DNA of 62,581 nucleotides, from NCBI RefSeq assembly GCF_014649915.1, contig NZ_BMTY01000033.1:1-62581 (forward strand), written 5' to 3'. Below, piece after piece: positions 1 through 7,707 of the stretch. The notes beneath the pieces are model-generated. The model made no database searches, was not told the DNA's origin, and was given only the letters and a program-made list of their open reading frames with translations. The position numbers and the translations under genes are program-made. Source of the stretch: Streptomyces toxytricini. GTDB taxonomy: Bacteria > Actinomycetota > Actinomycetes > Streptomycetales > Streptomycetaceae. How positions within the stretch are numbered: the stretch's first letter is position 1; each line of letters starts with the position of its first letter.

Positions 1-77
1 CGAACCCGGAAGCTAAGCCTTTCAGCGCCGATGGTACTGCAGGGGGGACCCTGTGGGAGAGTAGGACGCCGCCGAAC
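1..77 (+). rRNA. rrf: 5S ribosomal RNA, 3' part
   Basis: The first 77 bases match the 3' two thirds of an actinobacterial 5S rRNA, including the conserved CGAACCCGGAAGCTAAGC stretch and the closing GAGAGTAGGACGCCGCC. The gene starts upstream of the window, so the end of a 16S-23S-5S operon lies to the left and is transcribed rightward. The exact 3' end is an estimate. A perfect terminator hairpin follows 15 bases later. Confidence 0.95.
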
Positions 78-91
78 GATCATTGTGGGTT

Positions 92-119
92 AGCCCCGCA
101 CCAGCTCTGGTGCGGGGCT
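92..119 (+). terminator. rRNA operon terminator
   Basis: A perfect 13-bp stem (AGCCCCGCACCAG / CTGGTGCGGGGCT) with a 2-base loop is followed by TTTCCT. It sits just after the 5S rRNA and reads as the factor-independent terminator of the rRNA operon. Confidence 0.9.
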
Positions 120-154
120 TTCCTGCGTTTCAGGGGAGATTGAAAACCGCGCCC

Positions 155-751
155 TCACCATTCGGCGGGATAGCTCTTCAGCGAGGTCGTGTCGAGGGAC
201 CACCGGCCGGCGGCGACGGTCTCACCGAAGGCGTACGGGACTTCCTTGCGGTAGCGGATTCCGTCGGGGCCCCGGGAGGGGTCGCTGTGGACCGTGACCG
301 TCTTCCGGTCCTTGCGGGGATCCACCACGACGTACAGCGGCACCCCCATCTTGGGGTAGTCCAGCAGCTCGTTGCGGATGTCCGTCAGGGAGTTGGTCCG
401 CGAGACGACTTCGACCACCAGCATGACGTCCCGCGGGTTCACGACCTTCGCGGTGTCGTCGACGTCCTCCTCCGCGATCACCATCAGGTCGGGGACCTTC
501 GTCAGCCCGGTCTCCGGGTCCCCCATGTTCGTGTCGCTCAGTGCGATGACCTCCGGGGTCTGCGCCTCGATCTGCCGGCGCAGCCGGACGACGTTCAGAC
601 CGTGGGGAGCCGTCGGGCTCATCATCGTGAGGGAGATCTGGCCCTCGGTGGTCTGCACCTTCCACTGGTCTTCCTGGTGCTCGGCCAGCGCCGCGAGCTC
701 TTCCGCGAAGTCGTGCAGGCGGCGCATCTGCTCGGGGGTGAGGTCGGCCAT
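155..751 (-). CDS. Uma2-family (DUF820) restriction endonuclease-like protein
   Basis: A 198-residue protein of the Uma2/DUF820 family, which has a PD-(D/E)XK nuclease-like fold and no settled function; Streptomyces genomes carry many copies. Visible family features are the TKVPDLMVI strand with the conserved Asp, the VVEVVSRTN segment with the Glu-x-x-Ser pair, the downstream DYPKMGVPLYVVVDP block and a GETV segment near the C terminus. The ATG follows a strong ribosome site (AGGAGG about 6 bases upstream). It lies convergent to the rRNA operon and divergent from the HAD gene. A second Uma2 gene is at 49693-50262. The family call is firm; the activity is unknown. Confidence 0.88.
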   Translation of the reverse strand: MADLTPEQMRRLHDFAEELAALAEHQEDQWKVQTTEGQISLTMMSPTAPHGLNVVRLRRQIEAQTPEVIALSDTNMGDPETGLTKVPDLMVIAEEDVDDTAKVVNPRDVMLVVEVVSRTNSLTDIRNELLDYPKMGVPLYVVVDPRKDRKTVTVHSDPSRGPDGIRYRKEVPYAFGETVAAGRWSLDTTSLKSYPAEW

Positions 752-819
752 GAGCTCCTCCTGGTGGGTGCCCGACCAGCGTATCCGCAGGGCATCGGGG
801 GTGCGGCTACGTTGGGGGG

Positions 820-1473
820 ATGCGCTATGACCTCGTCATCTTCGACAACGATGGTGTGCTCGTCGACAGTGAGCCCGTCGCCAACACCATCCTCGCCGGG
901 TACCTCACCGAGCTCGGGCATCCGACCTCCTACGAGGACTCCGTCCGCGACTACATGGGCGCGGCCGTGCACCGGGTGCACGACCTCGTCCGGGAGCGGA
1001 CCGGGCAGCGGCTTCCGGACGACTTCGACGACACCCTGCACGCGCGCACCTTCGCCGCGTTCGCGCGCGAACTCGCCCCCGTCCCCGGTGTCGAGGACGT
1101 CCTCGCCGCGCTCACCGCACACGGCGCCCCGTACTGCCTCGCCTCCTCCGGCAGCCACGAACGGATACGGGTCGGCCACCGGGCCGCCGGGCTCGGCCGG
1201 TGGTTCGGCGACGGGATCGTCTTCAGCGCCCAGGACGTCGGCCGCGGCAAGCCCGCCCCCGACCTCTTCCTGCACGCCGCCCGCACCATGGGCGTGCCGC
1301 CCGCCCGCTGCGTCGTCGTCGAGGACAGCCCGCTCGGCGTGCAGGCCGCCCGCGCCGCCGGCATGGACGTCTACGGATTCACCGGCATGATGCCCGCCGA
1401 GCGGCTCGCCGGAGCCACCGGCCACTTCGCCGACATGAAGGAACTGCCCCGCCTCCTCGAACTGCCCGTGTGA
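820..1473 (+). CDS. HAD-superfamily hydrolase, beta-phosphoglucomutase-like
   Basis: A 217-residue HAD subfamily IA hydrolase with the expected motifs: motif I FDNDGVLVDSEP near residue 8 (nucleophile and acid/base Asp), motif II LASSGS near residue 107, motif III Lys in GKPAPDLF and motif IV VVEDSPLG in the C-terminal third. The mobile cap lies between motifs I and II, as in phosphoglucomutase-like sugar phosphatases. The substrate cannot be read from sequence. It is divergent from the Uma2 gene and followed after 43 bases by the MFS gene. The ATG has only a G-rich stretch close upstream as a ribosome site. Confidence 0.88.
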   Translation: MRYDLVIFDNDGVLVDSEPVANTILAGYLTELGHPTSYEDSVRDYMGAAVHRVHDLVRERTGQRLPDDFDDTLHARTFAAFARELAPVPGVEDVLAALTAHGAPYCLASSGSHERIRVGHRAAGLGRWFGDGIVFSAQDVGRGKPAPDLFLHAARTMGVPPARCVVVEDSPLGVQAARAAGMDVYGFTGMMPAERLAGATGHFADMKELPRLLELPV

Positions 1474-1488
1474 GATCCCTACCCACAG

Positions 1489-1508
1489 GTAAGGCCCGGC
1501 CTTACGCT
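1489..1508 (+). promoter_or_regulatory. palindrome and possible -10 before the MFS gene
   Basis: A perfect interrupted palindrome, GTAAGGC-CCG-GCCTTAC, occupies 1489-1505, ending 11 bases before the MFS start. A -10-like TACGCT at 1503-1508 overlaps its right arm. Transcription from that hexamer would start at or next to the ATG at 1517, which has no good ribosome site, so a leaderless mRNA controlled by a repressor here is plausible. No -35 was recognised. This is inference from position and symmetry. Confidence 0.45.
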
Positions 1509-1516
1509 GTGCCGCC

Positions 1517-2737
1517 ATGACGGAGCATCTGCGGCTGCGGCGTGCGCGGGGCGCCCTCGGGTTCTGCTTCCTCGCCCAAGGCGTCGCCTTCGCGCTCCTC
1601 GTGACGCGGATCCCCGCGATCCAGGACCGGTACCGGATATCCGACGCCCTGCTGCCGGCCTTCCTCGCCGCCGTGCCCGTCCTGGCCGGAGTGGGCAGCG
1701 TCGCCGCCGGGCGCCTCGTCCGGAGCGTCGGGGCGGCCGCCGTGCTGCGGTGGTCGCAGCCGCTCGTCCTGCTGGCCCTCCTCGGCGTCGGAGCCGGCCG
1801 CACCCTCGGGCACGCGGCCGCCGCGCTCGCCGTGTTCGGGCTGGCCGTCGGCGCGCTCGACGCGTCCATGAACATGCTCGGCGTCAGCCTCCAGCAGGCC
1901 TGCGGCCGCAGCATCATGCTCGGCTTCCACGCCGCCTACAGCCTCGGCGGGATCGCCGGCGCGTCCGCCGCCTGGGCCGCCGCCCACTGGCACCTGGGGC
2001 TGCCCGCGACCTACCTCGCCGCAGCCGCCGTACTCCTCCCGGGCATCATCGCCGCCGGCCCCCTCCACGCCGCCGGCCGCCCCGCCCCGCCGGAGCCCGC
2101 CCCGCAGGGCGCCCCCGGGCCGGGCGGGTTCCGGTCGCTGCTGCCGCTCTGCCTCGTGATGACGTGCGCGTACATCGGCGACTCGACCGTCTCCAACTGG
2201 AGCGCCAAGTACGTCCAGGACGTCCTCGGCGGCTCCGAGCAGCTCGCCACGCTCCCCTACAACCTGTACATGGCCACCACCCTCGCCGGCCGCGCCGCCG
2301 GCGACCTAGGCGTACGGCGCTTCGGTGCGGCCGCCGTCGTACGGGCCGGGACGCTCCTCGCCGCCGGCGGGTTCGCCGTCGTCGCCGCGGCGCCCGGCCC
2401 CTGGGTCGGCATGGCCGGTTTCACGCTCCTCGGGCTCGGACTGTGCGTCATCGTCCCGCAGACCTTCGCGGCCGCCGGCCGCCTGTACCCGCGATCCTCC
2501 GACGCGGCCGTCGCCCGGCTGAACATCTTCAACTACGCCGGATTCCTCATCGGTTCGCCGCTCGTCGGCGCGCTCGGCGACTCCTGGAGCCACCGCGGGG
2601 CGATGCTCGTACCGGCGGCCCTCGTGCTGGTGACGCTGCTGTACGCCCGTTCGTTCGGCTCGAGCGGCGCCCTATACGGTGTCCCGCATGAGCAGCCGCG
2701 GGTTGGTGATGTGGGACGAGGCCGTGACCGGCTATGA
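1517..2737 (+). CDS. MFS transporter
   Basis: A 406-residue major facilitator superfamily protein with about 12 hydrophobic segments. The motif-A-like loop after TM2 reads AGRLVRSVG, and a GRAAGDLGVRRFG loop repeats this pattern in the second half, as in MFS duplications. The N-terminal phrase FLAQGVAFALLVTRIPAIQD resembles putative sugar or drug efflux members. The substrate is unknown. The coding region runs about 50 bases into acuC, so the last 17 or so residues, rich in Arg and Gly, are read in a different frame from the acuC start. The predicted transcript may be leaderless, with a palindrome just upstream. Confidence 0.85.
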   Translation: MTEHLRLRRARGALGFCFLAQGVAFALLVTRIPAIQDRYRISDALLPAFLAAVPVLAGVGSVAAGRLVRSVGAAAVLRWSQPLVLLALLGVGAGRTLGHAAAALAVFGLAVGALDASMNMLGVSLQQACGRSIMLGFHAAYSLGGIAGASAAWAAAHWHLGLPATYLAAAAVLLPGIIAAGPLHAAGRPAPPEPAPQGAPGPGGFRSLLPLCLVMTCAYIGDSTVSNWSAKYVQDVLGGSEQLATLPYNLYMATTLAGRAAGDLGVRRFGAAAVVRAGTLLAAGGFAVVAAAPGPWVGMAGFTLLGLGLCVIVPQTFAAAGRLYPRSSDAAVARLNIFNYAGFLIGSPLVGALGDSWSHRGAMLVPAALVLVTLLYARSFGSSGALYGVPHEQPRVGDVGRGRDRL

Positions 2738-3857
2738 CTTCGGGCCGAGCCATCCGATGGACCCCGTGCGCCTGGCCCTGACCATGGGCCTCGTGCGCGC
2801 CTTCGGACTGGACCGCGAGGTGGAGGTGCGCTCCGCGCCGCCCGCCGGCGACTCCACCCTGCGGCTCGTGCACCGGGAGGACTACATCGCCGCCGTCCGC
2901 GGCGCCTCCGCCGACCCCGGCGCCGCCGACGGGTCGTACGGGCTCGGCACCGTCGACGACCCGGCGTTCCGCGGCATGCACGAGGCGTCCGCTCTCATCG
3001 CCGGGCAGTCCGTCGCGGCTGCGGAGGCCGTGTGGCGCGGCGAGGCCGCCCACGCCGTCAACTTCGCCGGCGGACTCCACCACGCCATGCCGGGCGGCGC
3101 CTCCGGGTTCTGCATCTACAACGACGCCGCCCTCGCCATCGCCCGCCTCCTCGAACTCGGCGCCGAACGCGTCGCCTACGTCGACGTGGACGTCCACCAC
3201 GGCGACGGCGTCCAGGCGGCGTTCTGGGACGACCCGCGGGTCCTGACGGTCTCCCTGCACGAACACCCCGCCACCCTCTTCCCGCAGACCGGCTGGCCGC
3301 AGGAGACCGGCGGAGCCGGCGCGGAGGGAACCGCCGCCAACATCGCCCTCCCCGCCGGCACCGGCGACGAAGGCTGGCTGCGGGCCTTCCACGCCACCGT
3401 CCCCGAACTCCTTGCCGATTTCCGGCCGCAGGTCCTCGTCACCCAGCACGGCGCCGACACCCACTTCGAGGATCCGCTCGCGCACCTGGCGGTGTCCCTG
3501 GACGCCCAGCGCGCCGTCCAGGAGTCCTGCCACCGGCTCGCCCACGAGCACGCCGGCGGCCGGTGGCTCGCCCTCGGCGGCGGCGGGTACGCCGTCGTCG
3601 ACGTCGTGCCCCGCTCCTGGACCCACCTCGTCGGGATCGCCGCCCACCGGCCCGTCGACCCCGCCGCGGCCGTGCCCGCCTCCTGGCGTGACGAGGTGTA
3701 CGCACGGACCCGGCAGCTCGCGCCCGGCCGGATGACCGACGGACGGGACGCCGCCTGGCAGGACTGGGACGCCGGCTACGACCCGGCCGACCGCGCCGAC
3801 CAGGCCGTCCTCGCCGCCCGGCGGGCCGTGTTCCCGCTCCGCGGCATGCTCCCCTAG
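2688..3857 (+). CDS. acuC: acetoin utilization protein AcuC (class I HDAC-like deacetylase)
   Basis: A 389-residue zinc-dependent deacetylase of the arginase/HDAC fold. In bacilli AcuC deacetylates and activates acetyl-CoA synthetase; the role here is inferred from family. Visible active-site elements are the His-His dyad in GGLHHAMPGG (near residue 131), the zinc-binding DVDVHHGDG (near 166), the zinc Asp in QHGADTHFEDP (near 257) and the transition-state Tyr in GGGGYAV (near 300). The ATG at 2688 was preferred over a GTG at 2679 because homologs start near this residue. The start lies inside the end of the MFS gene, so the two are probably cotranscribed. Confidence 0.92.
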   Translation: MSSRGLVMWDEAVTGYDFGPSHPMDPVRLALTMGLVRAFGLDREVEVRSAPPAGDSTLRLVHREDYIAAVRGASADPGAADGSYGLGTVDDPAFRGMHEASALIAGQSVAAAEAVWRGEAAHAVNFAGGLHHAMPGGASGFCIYNDAALAIARLLELGAERVAYVDVDVHHGDGVQAAFWDDPRVLTVSLHEHPATLFPQTGWPQETGGAGAEGTAANIALPAGTGDEGWLRAFHATVPELLADFRPQVLVTQHGADTHFEDPLAHLAVSLDAQRAVQESCHRLAHEHAGGRWLALGGGGYAVVDVVPRSWTHLVGIAAHRPVDPAAAVPASWRDEVYARTRQLAPGRMTDGRDAAWQDWDAGYDPADRADQAVLAARRAVFPLRGMLP

Positions 3858-3984
3858 CCGGTACGGAGCCCCCCGCCGCCCCGCCCGCAAGCCCGGCGGC
3901 ACAGGTGAAGCATCGTTACGCCGACTGTGCGCAATCCCGCCCGAACCGGCACCCCGGAAGGGCCGGTGCGGCAGCATCGGAGGG

Positions 3985-4815
3985 GTGTTGAGCACCGGCG
4001 CGCTGCGAGCGCATCTGCTGGCCGCCCGCCTCGCCGGGCCCGTCGCGACCACCCGCGAGGAGAGCCTGCGCAGCTACCGGCTGTTCGCGGCCGGCGACCC
4101 GCGCGTGCTCCTCGGCCTCGACCCCGGACCGGGCTGGGGCGAGCGGGAGCTGCTGCACCTGATGGCGGACAGGTGCGGGGTCTCCGCCGACCCCGCCCAC
4201 GTCAGCGGCCCGGACCTGATCGACCCGGAGCGGACGCTCGCCGCGCTCCGGGCCTTCGCGGAGCGGCTGGGAGCGGCCGCGGCCGCGCGGGAACCCGTAC
4301 TGTTCGGCACCGGACACCCCCACCGCCTCCTGGAGTTCTACGCCAGTTTGGCCCGGGCCCTGTCGGCAGCCGGCTGTGTCGTCCTCACTCCCGCGCAGGG
4401 CGCGCGCATCGACATCCCGACCCGGTTCGGGGTACGCACGCACTGCCTGGATTACGTACGGGGGGTCGCGCTGGTGCGAGCACCCGGCGCGCGGCCCCCC
4501 GGGAGTGCCACCGGCGCGCACACCCATTCACCCCTGCCGGTTCGGATCGCGCTGGAGGCCCTCGCGGAGGTCGGCGGGCCGCTGCCGCAGCTGGTCGTCG
4601 GGGACCACGGGTGGGTCTGCGGTGCAGGTCAGCTCGGTGTCGACGCGATCGGGCTGGCGGACACGGATGATCCGGCGGTCTTCGTCGGGGAGGCCGAGGG
4701 GTGCGTCGCGGTGGCGGTTCCGCTTGATGACGGCGTGCGCGCGGACTACTACAGACCGCTGACGCGGTATCTACTGGACCGGGCGAGTCTGCCGGGCGCG
4801 CAGGAGTGGCCGTAG
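3985..4815 (+). CDS. phosphatase-like conserved actinobacterial protein
   Basis: A 276-residue protein of a family that Streptomyces annotations call phosphatase. Segments that look conserved are LLGLDPGPGWGERELLHLM near residue 32, FGTGHPHRLLEFY near 109, LVVGDHGWVCGAGQ near 205 and IGLADTDDP near 222. No HAD or histidine-phosphatase signature is visible, so the enzymatic role rests on annotation tradition recalled from related genomes. The GTG start has a GGAGGGG ribosome site immediately upstream. The gene precedes bdtA, an order I recall as shared with other actinobacteria. Confidence 0.7.
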   Translation: MLSTGALRAHLLAARLAGPVATTREESLRSYRLFAAGDPRVLLGLDPGPGWGERELLHLMADRCGVSADPAHVSGPDLIDPERTLAALRAFAERLGAAAAAREPVLFGTGHPHRLLEFYASLARALSAAGCVVLTPAQGARIDIPTRFGVRTHCLDYVRGVALVRAPGARPPGSATGAHTHSPLPVRIALEALAEVGGPLPQLVVGDHGWVCGAGQLGVDAIGLADTDDPAVFVGEAEGCVAVAVPLDDGVRADYYRPLTRYLLDRASLPGAQEWP

Positions 4816-4929
4816 CTCCTCTTCCCCACTCGTATCACGCGCCCCTAATCTGGGGAGTGAGCGTGCGACGACGAGGAGTAACCGGAGGGGAAGCCGGTGC
4901 CCGTCATGCACGGAAGGTCAAGGTGTGTC

Positions 4930-5139
4930 ATGGCTGCTGGCGAGAGGCCTCTCAGTGAGGTTCAGTTCCTGACCGTGGCGGAGGTCGCCTCGGTGATGCG
5001 AGTGTCGAAGATGACCGTGTACCGCCTGGTGCACAACGGTCATCTGCCCGCAATCCGGGTGGGCCGGTCCTTCCGGGTCCCCGAGAACGCGGTCCACGAG
5101 TACCTCCGAGAGTCCTATGTGGGGGTGGAGTCGGCCTGA
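4930..5139 (+). CDS. bdtA: excisionase-like helix-turn-helix regulator BdtA
   Basis: A 69-residue MerR/excisionase-type winged-helix protein. The domain runs from FLTVAEVASVMRVSKMTVYR, the recognition helix region, through LPAIRVGRSFRVPENAVHEYL, the wing and last helix, which is the whole DUF/excisionase domain. It matches the gene called bdtA in S. coelicolor and the small excisionase-like gene beside bS22 in mycobacteria. I chose the ATG at 4930. An in-frame GTG at 4897 has a stronger GGAGGGG site at ideal spacing and would add 11 residues, so the start is unsettled. It is probably a DNA-binding regulator; the target is unknown. Confidence 0.85.
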   Translation: MAAGERPLSEVQFLTVAEVASVMRVSKMTVYRLVHNGHLPAIRVGRSFRVPENAVHEYLRESYVGVESA

Positions 5140-5301
5140 GAGTGGGGCCTGCGACACCTTTGGGCCACCTTCGGGTCGCCTCGGATTACAAGCTCGGAGC
5201 TCGGGCGGGTAGGCTAGGCCGACGTAGGTCGTGTGGGCCCAGACGCCCCGCACCGATCCCCGCGGGCGCGGGGATGTTCCGAGAAGTGAGCGAGGGTAGT
5301 C

Positions 5302-5400
5302 GTGGGCTCTGTTATCAAGAAGCGGCGTAAGCGGATGGCCAAGAAGAAGCACCGCAAGCTGCTCAAGCGCACCCGCGTGCAGCGCCGTAACAAGAAGTAA
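5302..5400 (+). CDS. small ribosomal protein bS22 (AURKAIP1/COX24 domain)
   Basis: A 32-residue, extremely basic peptide starting MGSVIKKRRKRMAKKKHRK and ending VQRRNKK. It closely matches the mycobacterial protein bS22 found in 70S ribosome structures and the C-terminal domain of mitochondrial AURKAIP1/COX24. It therefore most likely binds the small subunit near the decoding region. The GTG start has a GAGGG ribosome site. A hairpin at 5256-5275 (ATCCCCGC / GCGGGGAT) lies in the leader, and TTACAA-18-TAGGCT at 5186-5215 is a possible promoter. A strong terminator follows, making a monocistronic unit. Confidence 0.93.
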   Translation: MGSVIKKRRKRMAKKKHRKLLKRTRVQRRNKK

Positions 5401-5420
5401 ACGGCAGCTGTACGTGTTCT

Positions 5421-5459
5421 CCGCAGCCCCTCCACCATCCTTTGGTGGAGGGGCTGCGG
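5421..5459 (+). terminator. terminator after bS22
   Basis: A perfect 16-bp stem (CCGCAGCCCCTCCACC with its complement at 5444-5459) and a 7-base loop begin 20 bases after the bS22 stop codon. There is no T-tract, as is common for Streptomyces terminators. Confidence 0.85.
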
Positions 5460-5503
5460 TGTAGCCGGGAACGGGCGGGGACGACGAGGGAGGCGCGGGG
5501 CTC

Positions 5504-6568
5504 GTGGGGAAGGTCGTGCTCGTGACCGGGGCTGCCCGGCAGTTGGGGGGCCGCTTCGTACGGCGGGTCCAACGGGACCCGGAGGTCGAGCGGGTCGTCG
5601 CCGTCGACGCGGTCCCGCCGCCGCACGGCCTCGGGCGGGCCGAGTTCGTCCGCACCGACATCCGGCAGTCGTCCGTCGCGCGGGTCCTCGCCGAGTACGC
5701 CGTCGACACGGTCGTCCACCTCGCGGTCACCGGCGGCAGTTCCGGGGCGGGCGGTACGGGCAGCGCCGTCAAGGAGACCAACGTCATCGGGACGATGCAG
5801 CTGCTGGGCGCCTGCCAGAAGTCGCCCACGGTGCGCCGGCTCGTGGTGAAGTCCAGTACCAGCGTGTACGGGGGCACCCCGCGGGATCCGGCCGTCTTCA
5901 CCGAGACCACCCAGCCGAAGTCGCAGCCGCCGCCCGGCTTCGCGAAGGACGCCGGCGAGGTCGAGTCGTACGTACGGGGGTTCGCCCGGCGGCGGCCCGA
6001 CGTCGCGGTGTGCGTGCTGCGGTTCGCGAACATCCTCGGCCCGTACGCGGACTCGGCGCTCGCCGAGTACTTCTCGATGCCCGTCCTGCCGACCGTGCTC
6101 GGCCACGACCCGCGGCTGCAGTTCGTCCACGAGGAGGACGTCCTGGAGGTGCTGCGGATGGCGGCGCAGGAGCCCCGCCGGGGCACCCTCAACAGCGGCA
6201 CCTTCAACATCGCCGGGGACGGCGTGCTGCTGCTGTCGCAGTGCGCGCGCCGGCTGGGCCGGCCGACGCTGCCGCTCGCGCCGCCCGCGGTCGGCTGGGT
6301 GGGGGCCGCGCTGCGGGCGGTCGGGGTCACCGAGTTCTCGGCCGAGCAGATCCGGCTCCTCACGCACGGGCGGGTCGTGGAGACCACGCAGATGCGGGAG
6401 GTGCTGGGCTTCAAGCCGATGTACTCGACCTCCGAGACGTTCGCCGACTTCGCGCGCAGCCGGGGGAGCGGGCTGCTGCCGCCGGAGCGGCTGGCCCGGG
6501 CCGTGGACCGGGTCGCGGGCATGCTGGACGCCGGGGTTGCCGGAGCCGACGAGGGAGCGCAGCGATAG
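5504..6568 (+). CDS. NAD-dependent epimerase/dehydratase family protein (GalE2-like)
   Basis: A 354-residue extended SDR protein. The N terminus VVLVTGAARQLGGRF carries the dinucleotide-binding glycine motif, VVHLAVTGG follows near residue 70, and KSSTSVYGGTP marks the central strand. The classical YxxxK is not obvious in its usual place: the stretch after SVYG leads to a FAKDAGEVESY region, so catalysis may be altered. The stop codon overlaps the GTG of the acyltransferase by one base, so the two are translationally coupled. The pair resembles mycobacterial galE2 and its neighbouring acyltransferase. The substrate is unknown, perhaps a lipid or sugar intermediate. Confidence 0.85.
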   Translation: MGKVVLVTGAARQLGGRFVRRVQRDPEVERVVAVDAVPPPHGLGRAEFVRTDIRQSSVARVLAEYAVDTVVHLAVTGGSSGAGGTGSAVKETNVIGTMQLLGACQKSPTVRRLVVKSSTSVYGGTPRDPAVFTETTQPKSQPPPGFAKDAGEVESYVRGFARRRPDVAVCVLRFANILGPYADSALAEYFSMPVLPTVLGHDPRLQFVHEEDVLEVLRMAAQEPRRGTLNSGTFNIAGDGVLLLSQCARRLGRPTLPLAPPAVGWVGAALRAVGVTEFSAEQIRLLTHGRVVETTQMREVLGFKPMYSTSETFADFARSRGSGLLPPERLARAVDRVAGMLDAGVAGADEGAQR

Positions 6569-7623
6569 TGGCGGACGCCAAGGTCATTCCGTTCGACGAG
6601 GACCGGCCGCGGCGGCGCGGCGCCGAGAGGCGCGCCGTCCGCGCCGTGCCCGGCCCCGCACCCGCGCCGGACGCCGGGACAGGCCCTGAGGCCGGGACGC
6701 CGGCCCCGGGCGGGCGGACTCCCGGCGGGCCGCGCGACGGCGCGGACGGCGCTCCGCCCGGCTTGCGTGACGGCGCGGAAGGGCCCGGCTGGGAGCGGCG
6801 GCTCGCGTCGGGGCTGGCGTTCCTGCGGCGCCGCATCACGGGCGAGTACGAGGTCGACGAGTTCGGCTACGACCGGGAGCTGACGGACCAGGTCCTGATG
6901 TCGCTGATGCGGCCGCTGTTCGACGGCTACTTCCGCGTCGAGGTCAAGGGCGTCGAGAACATCCCGGCCGAGGGCGGCGCGCTGATCGTGGCGAACCACT
7001 CCGGGACGCTGCCGCTGGACGGGCTGATGATGCAGGTCGCGGTCCACGACCGGCATCCGGCGCAGCGTCACCTGCGGCTCCTGGCGGCGGACCTGGTGTT
7101 CATGCTGCCGGTCGTCGGCGAGCTGGCGCGCAAGGCCGGGCACACGCTGGCGTGCGCGGAGGACGCGCAGCGGCTCCTGGAGGCGGGCGAGCTCGTCGGT
7201 GTCATGCCCGAAGGGTTCAAGGGGATAGGGAAGCCGTTCGGCGACCGGTACCGGCTCCAGCGGTTCGGGCGGGGCGGGTTCGTGTCGACGGCGCTGCGGG
7301 CGGGCACCCCGATCGTGCCGTGCTCGATCGTCGGCGCGGAGGAGATCTACCCGATGGTCGGCAACGCGAAGACGCTGGCCCGGCTCCTCGGGCTCCCGTA
7401 CTTCCCGATCACGCCGACGTTCCCGTGGCTGGGCCCCCTCGGGGCCGTGCCGCTGCCGACGAAGTGGACGATCCAGTTCGGGGAGCCGATCCCCACGGAC
7501 GGCTATCCGCCGGAGGCGGCGGAGGACCCGATGCTGATGTTCAACCTGACGGACGAGGTGCGGGAGCAGATCCAGCACACGCTGTACAAGCTGCTGGTGC
7601 AGCGGAGGTCCGTCTTCTTCTGA
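6568..7623 (+). CDS. lysophospholipid acyltransferase family protein (PlsC/MGAT-like)
   Basis: A 351-residue membrane-associated acyltransferase. A Pro/Gly/Arg-rich, probably disordered N-terminal 75 residues precede the LPLAT domain. The catalytic block reads VANHSGTLPLDG, with six residues between His and Asp instead of the usual four. GVMPEGFKGIGKPF is the second, substrate-binding block, and TPIVPCSIVGAEEIYPM follows. This layout is typical of MGAT-like bacterial members. It probably acylates a glycerolipid or glycolipid at the inner membrane face. The GTG overlaps the epimerase stop by one base, which fixes this start rather than upstream in-frame codons. Confidence 0.87.
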   Translation: MADAKVIPFDEDRPRRRGAERRAVRAVPGPAPAPDAGTGPEAGTPAPGGRTPGGPRDGADGAPPGLRDGAEGPGWERRLASGLAFLRRRITGEYEVDEFGYDRELTDQVLMSLMRPLFDGYFRVEVKGVENIPAEGGALIVANHSGTLPLDGLMMQVAVHDRHPAQRHLRLLAADLVFMLPVVGELARKAGHTLACAEDAQRLLEAGELVGVMPEGFKGIGKPFGDRYRLQRFGRGGFVSTALRAGTPIVPCSIVGAEEIYPMVGNAKTLARLLGLPYFPITPTFPWLGPLGAVPLPTKWTIQFGEPIPTDGYPPEAAEDPMLMFNLTDEVREQIQHTLYKLLVQRRSVFF

Positions 7624-7652
7624 CGCCGGGATCCTTCCGGCTACGGGCAGGC

Positions 7653-7688
7653 CGAGGTGCCCGGTCCCTCGCGGGGCCGGGCACCTCG
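7653..7688. terminator. terminator between converging acyltransferase and rsbN
   Basis: A 12-bp stem, CGAGGTGCCCGG with its complement at 7677-7688, lies in the short gap between the two converging genes and could serve both directions. Confidence 0.7.
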
Positions 7689-7707
7689 TGCCGTGCAGGG
7701 CGGGGCC

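Noticed and set aside
6010..6567. N-terminal extension of the acyltransferase
   Set aside because: It overlaps the epimerase coding region; the coupled GTG at 6568 is the natural start.
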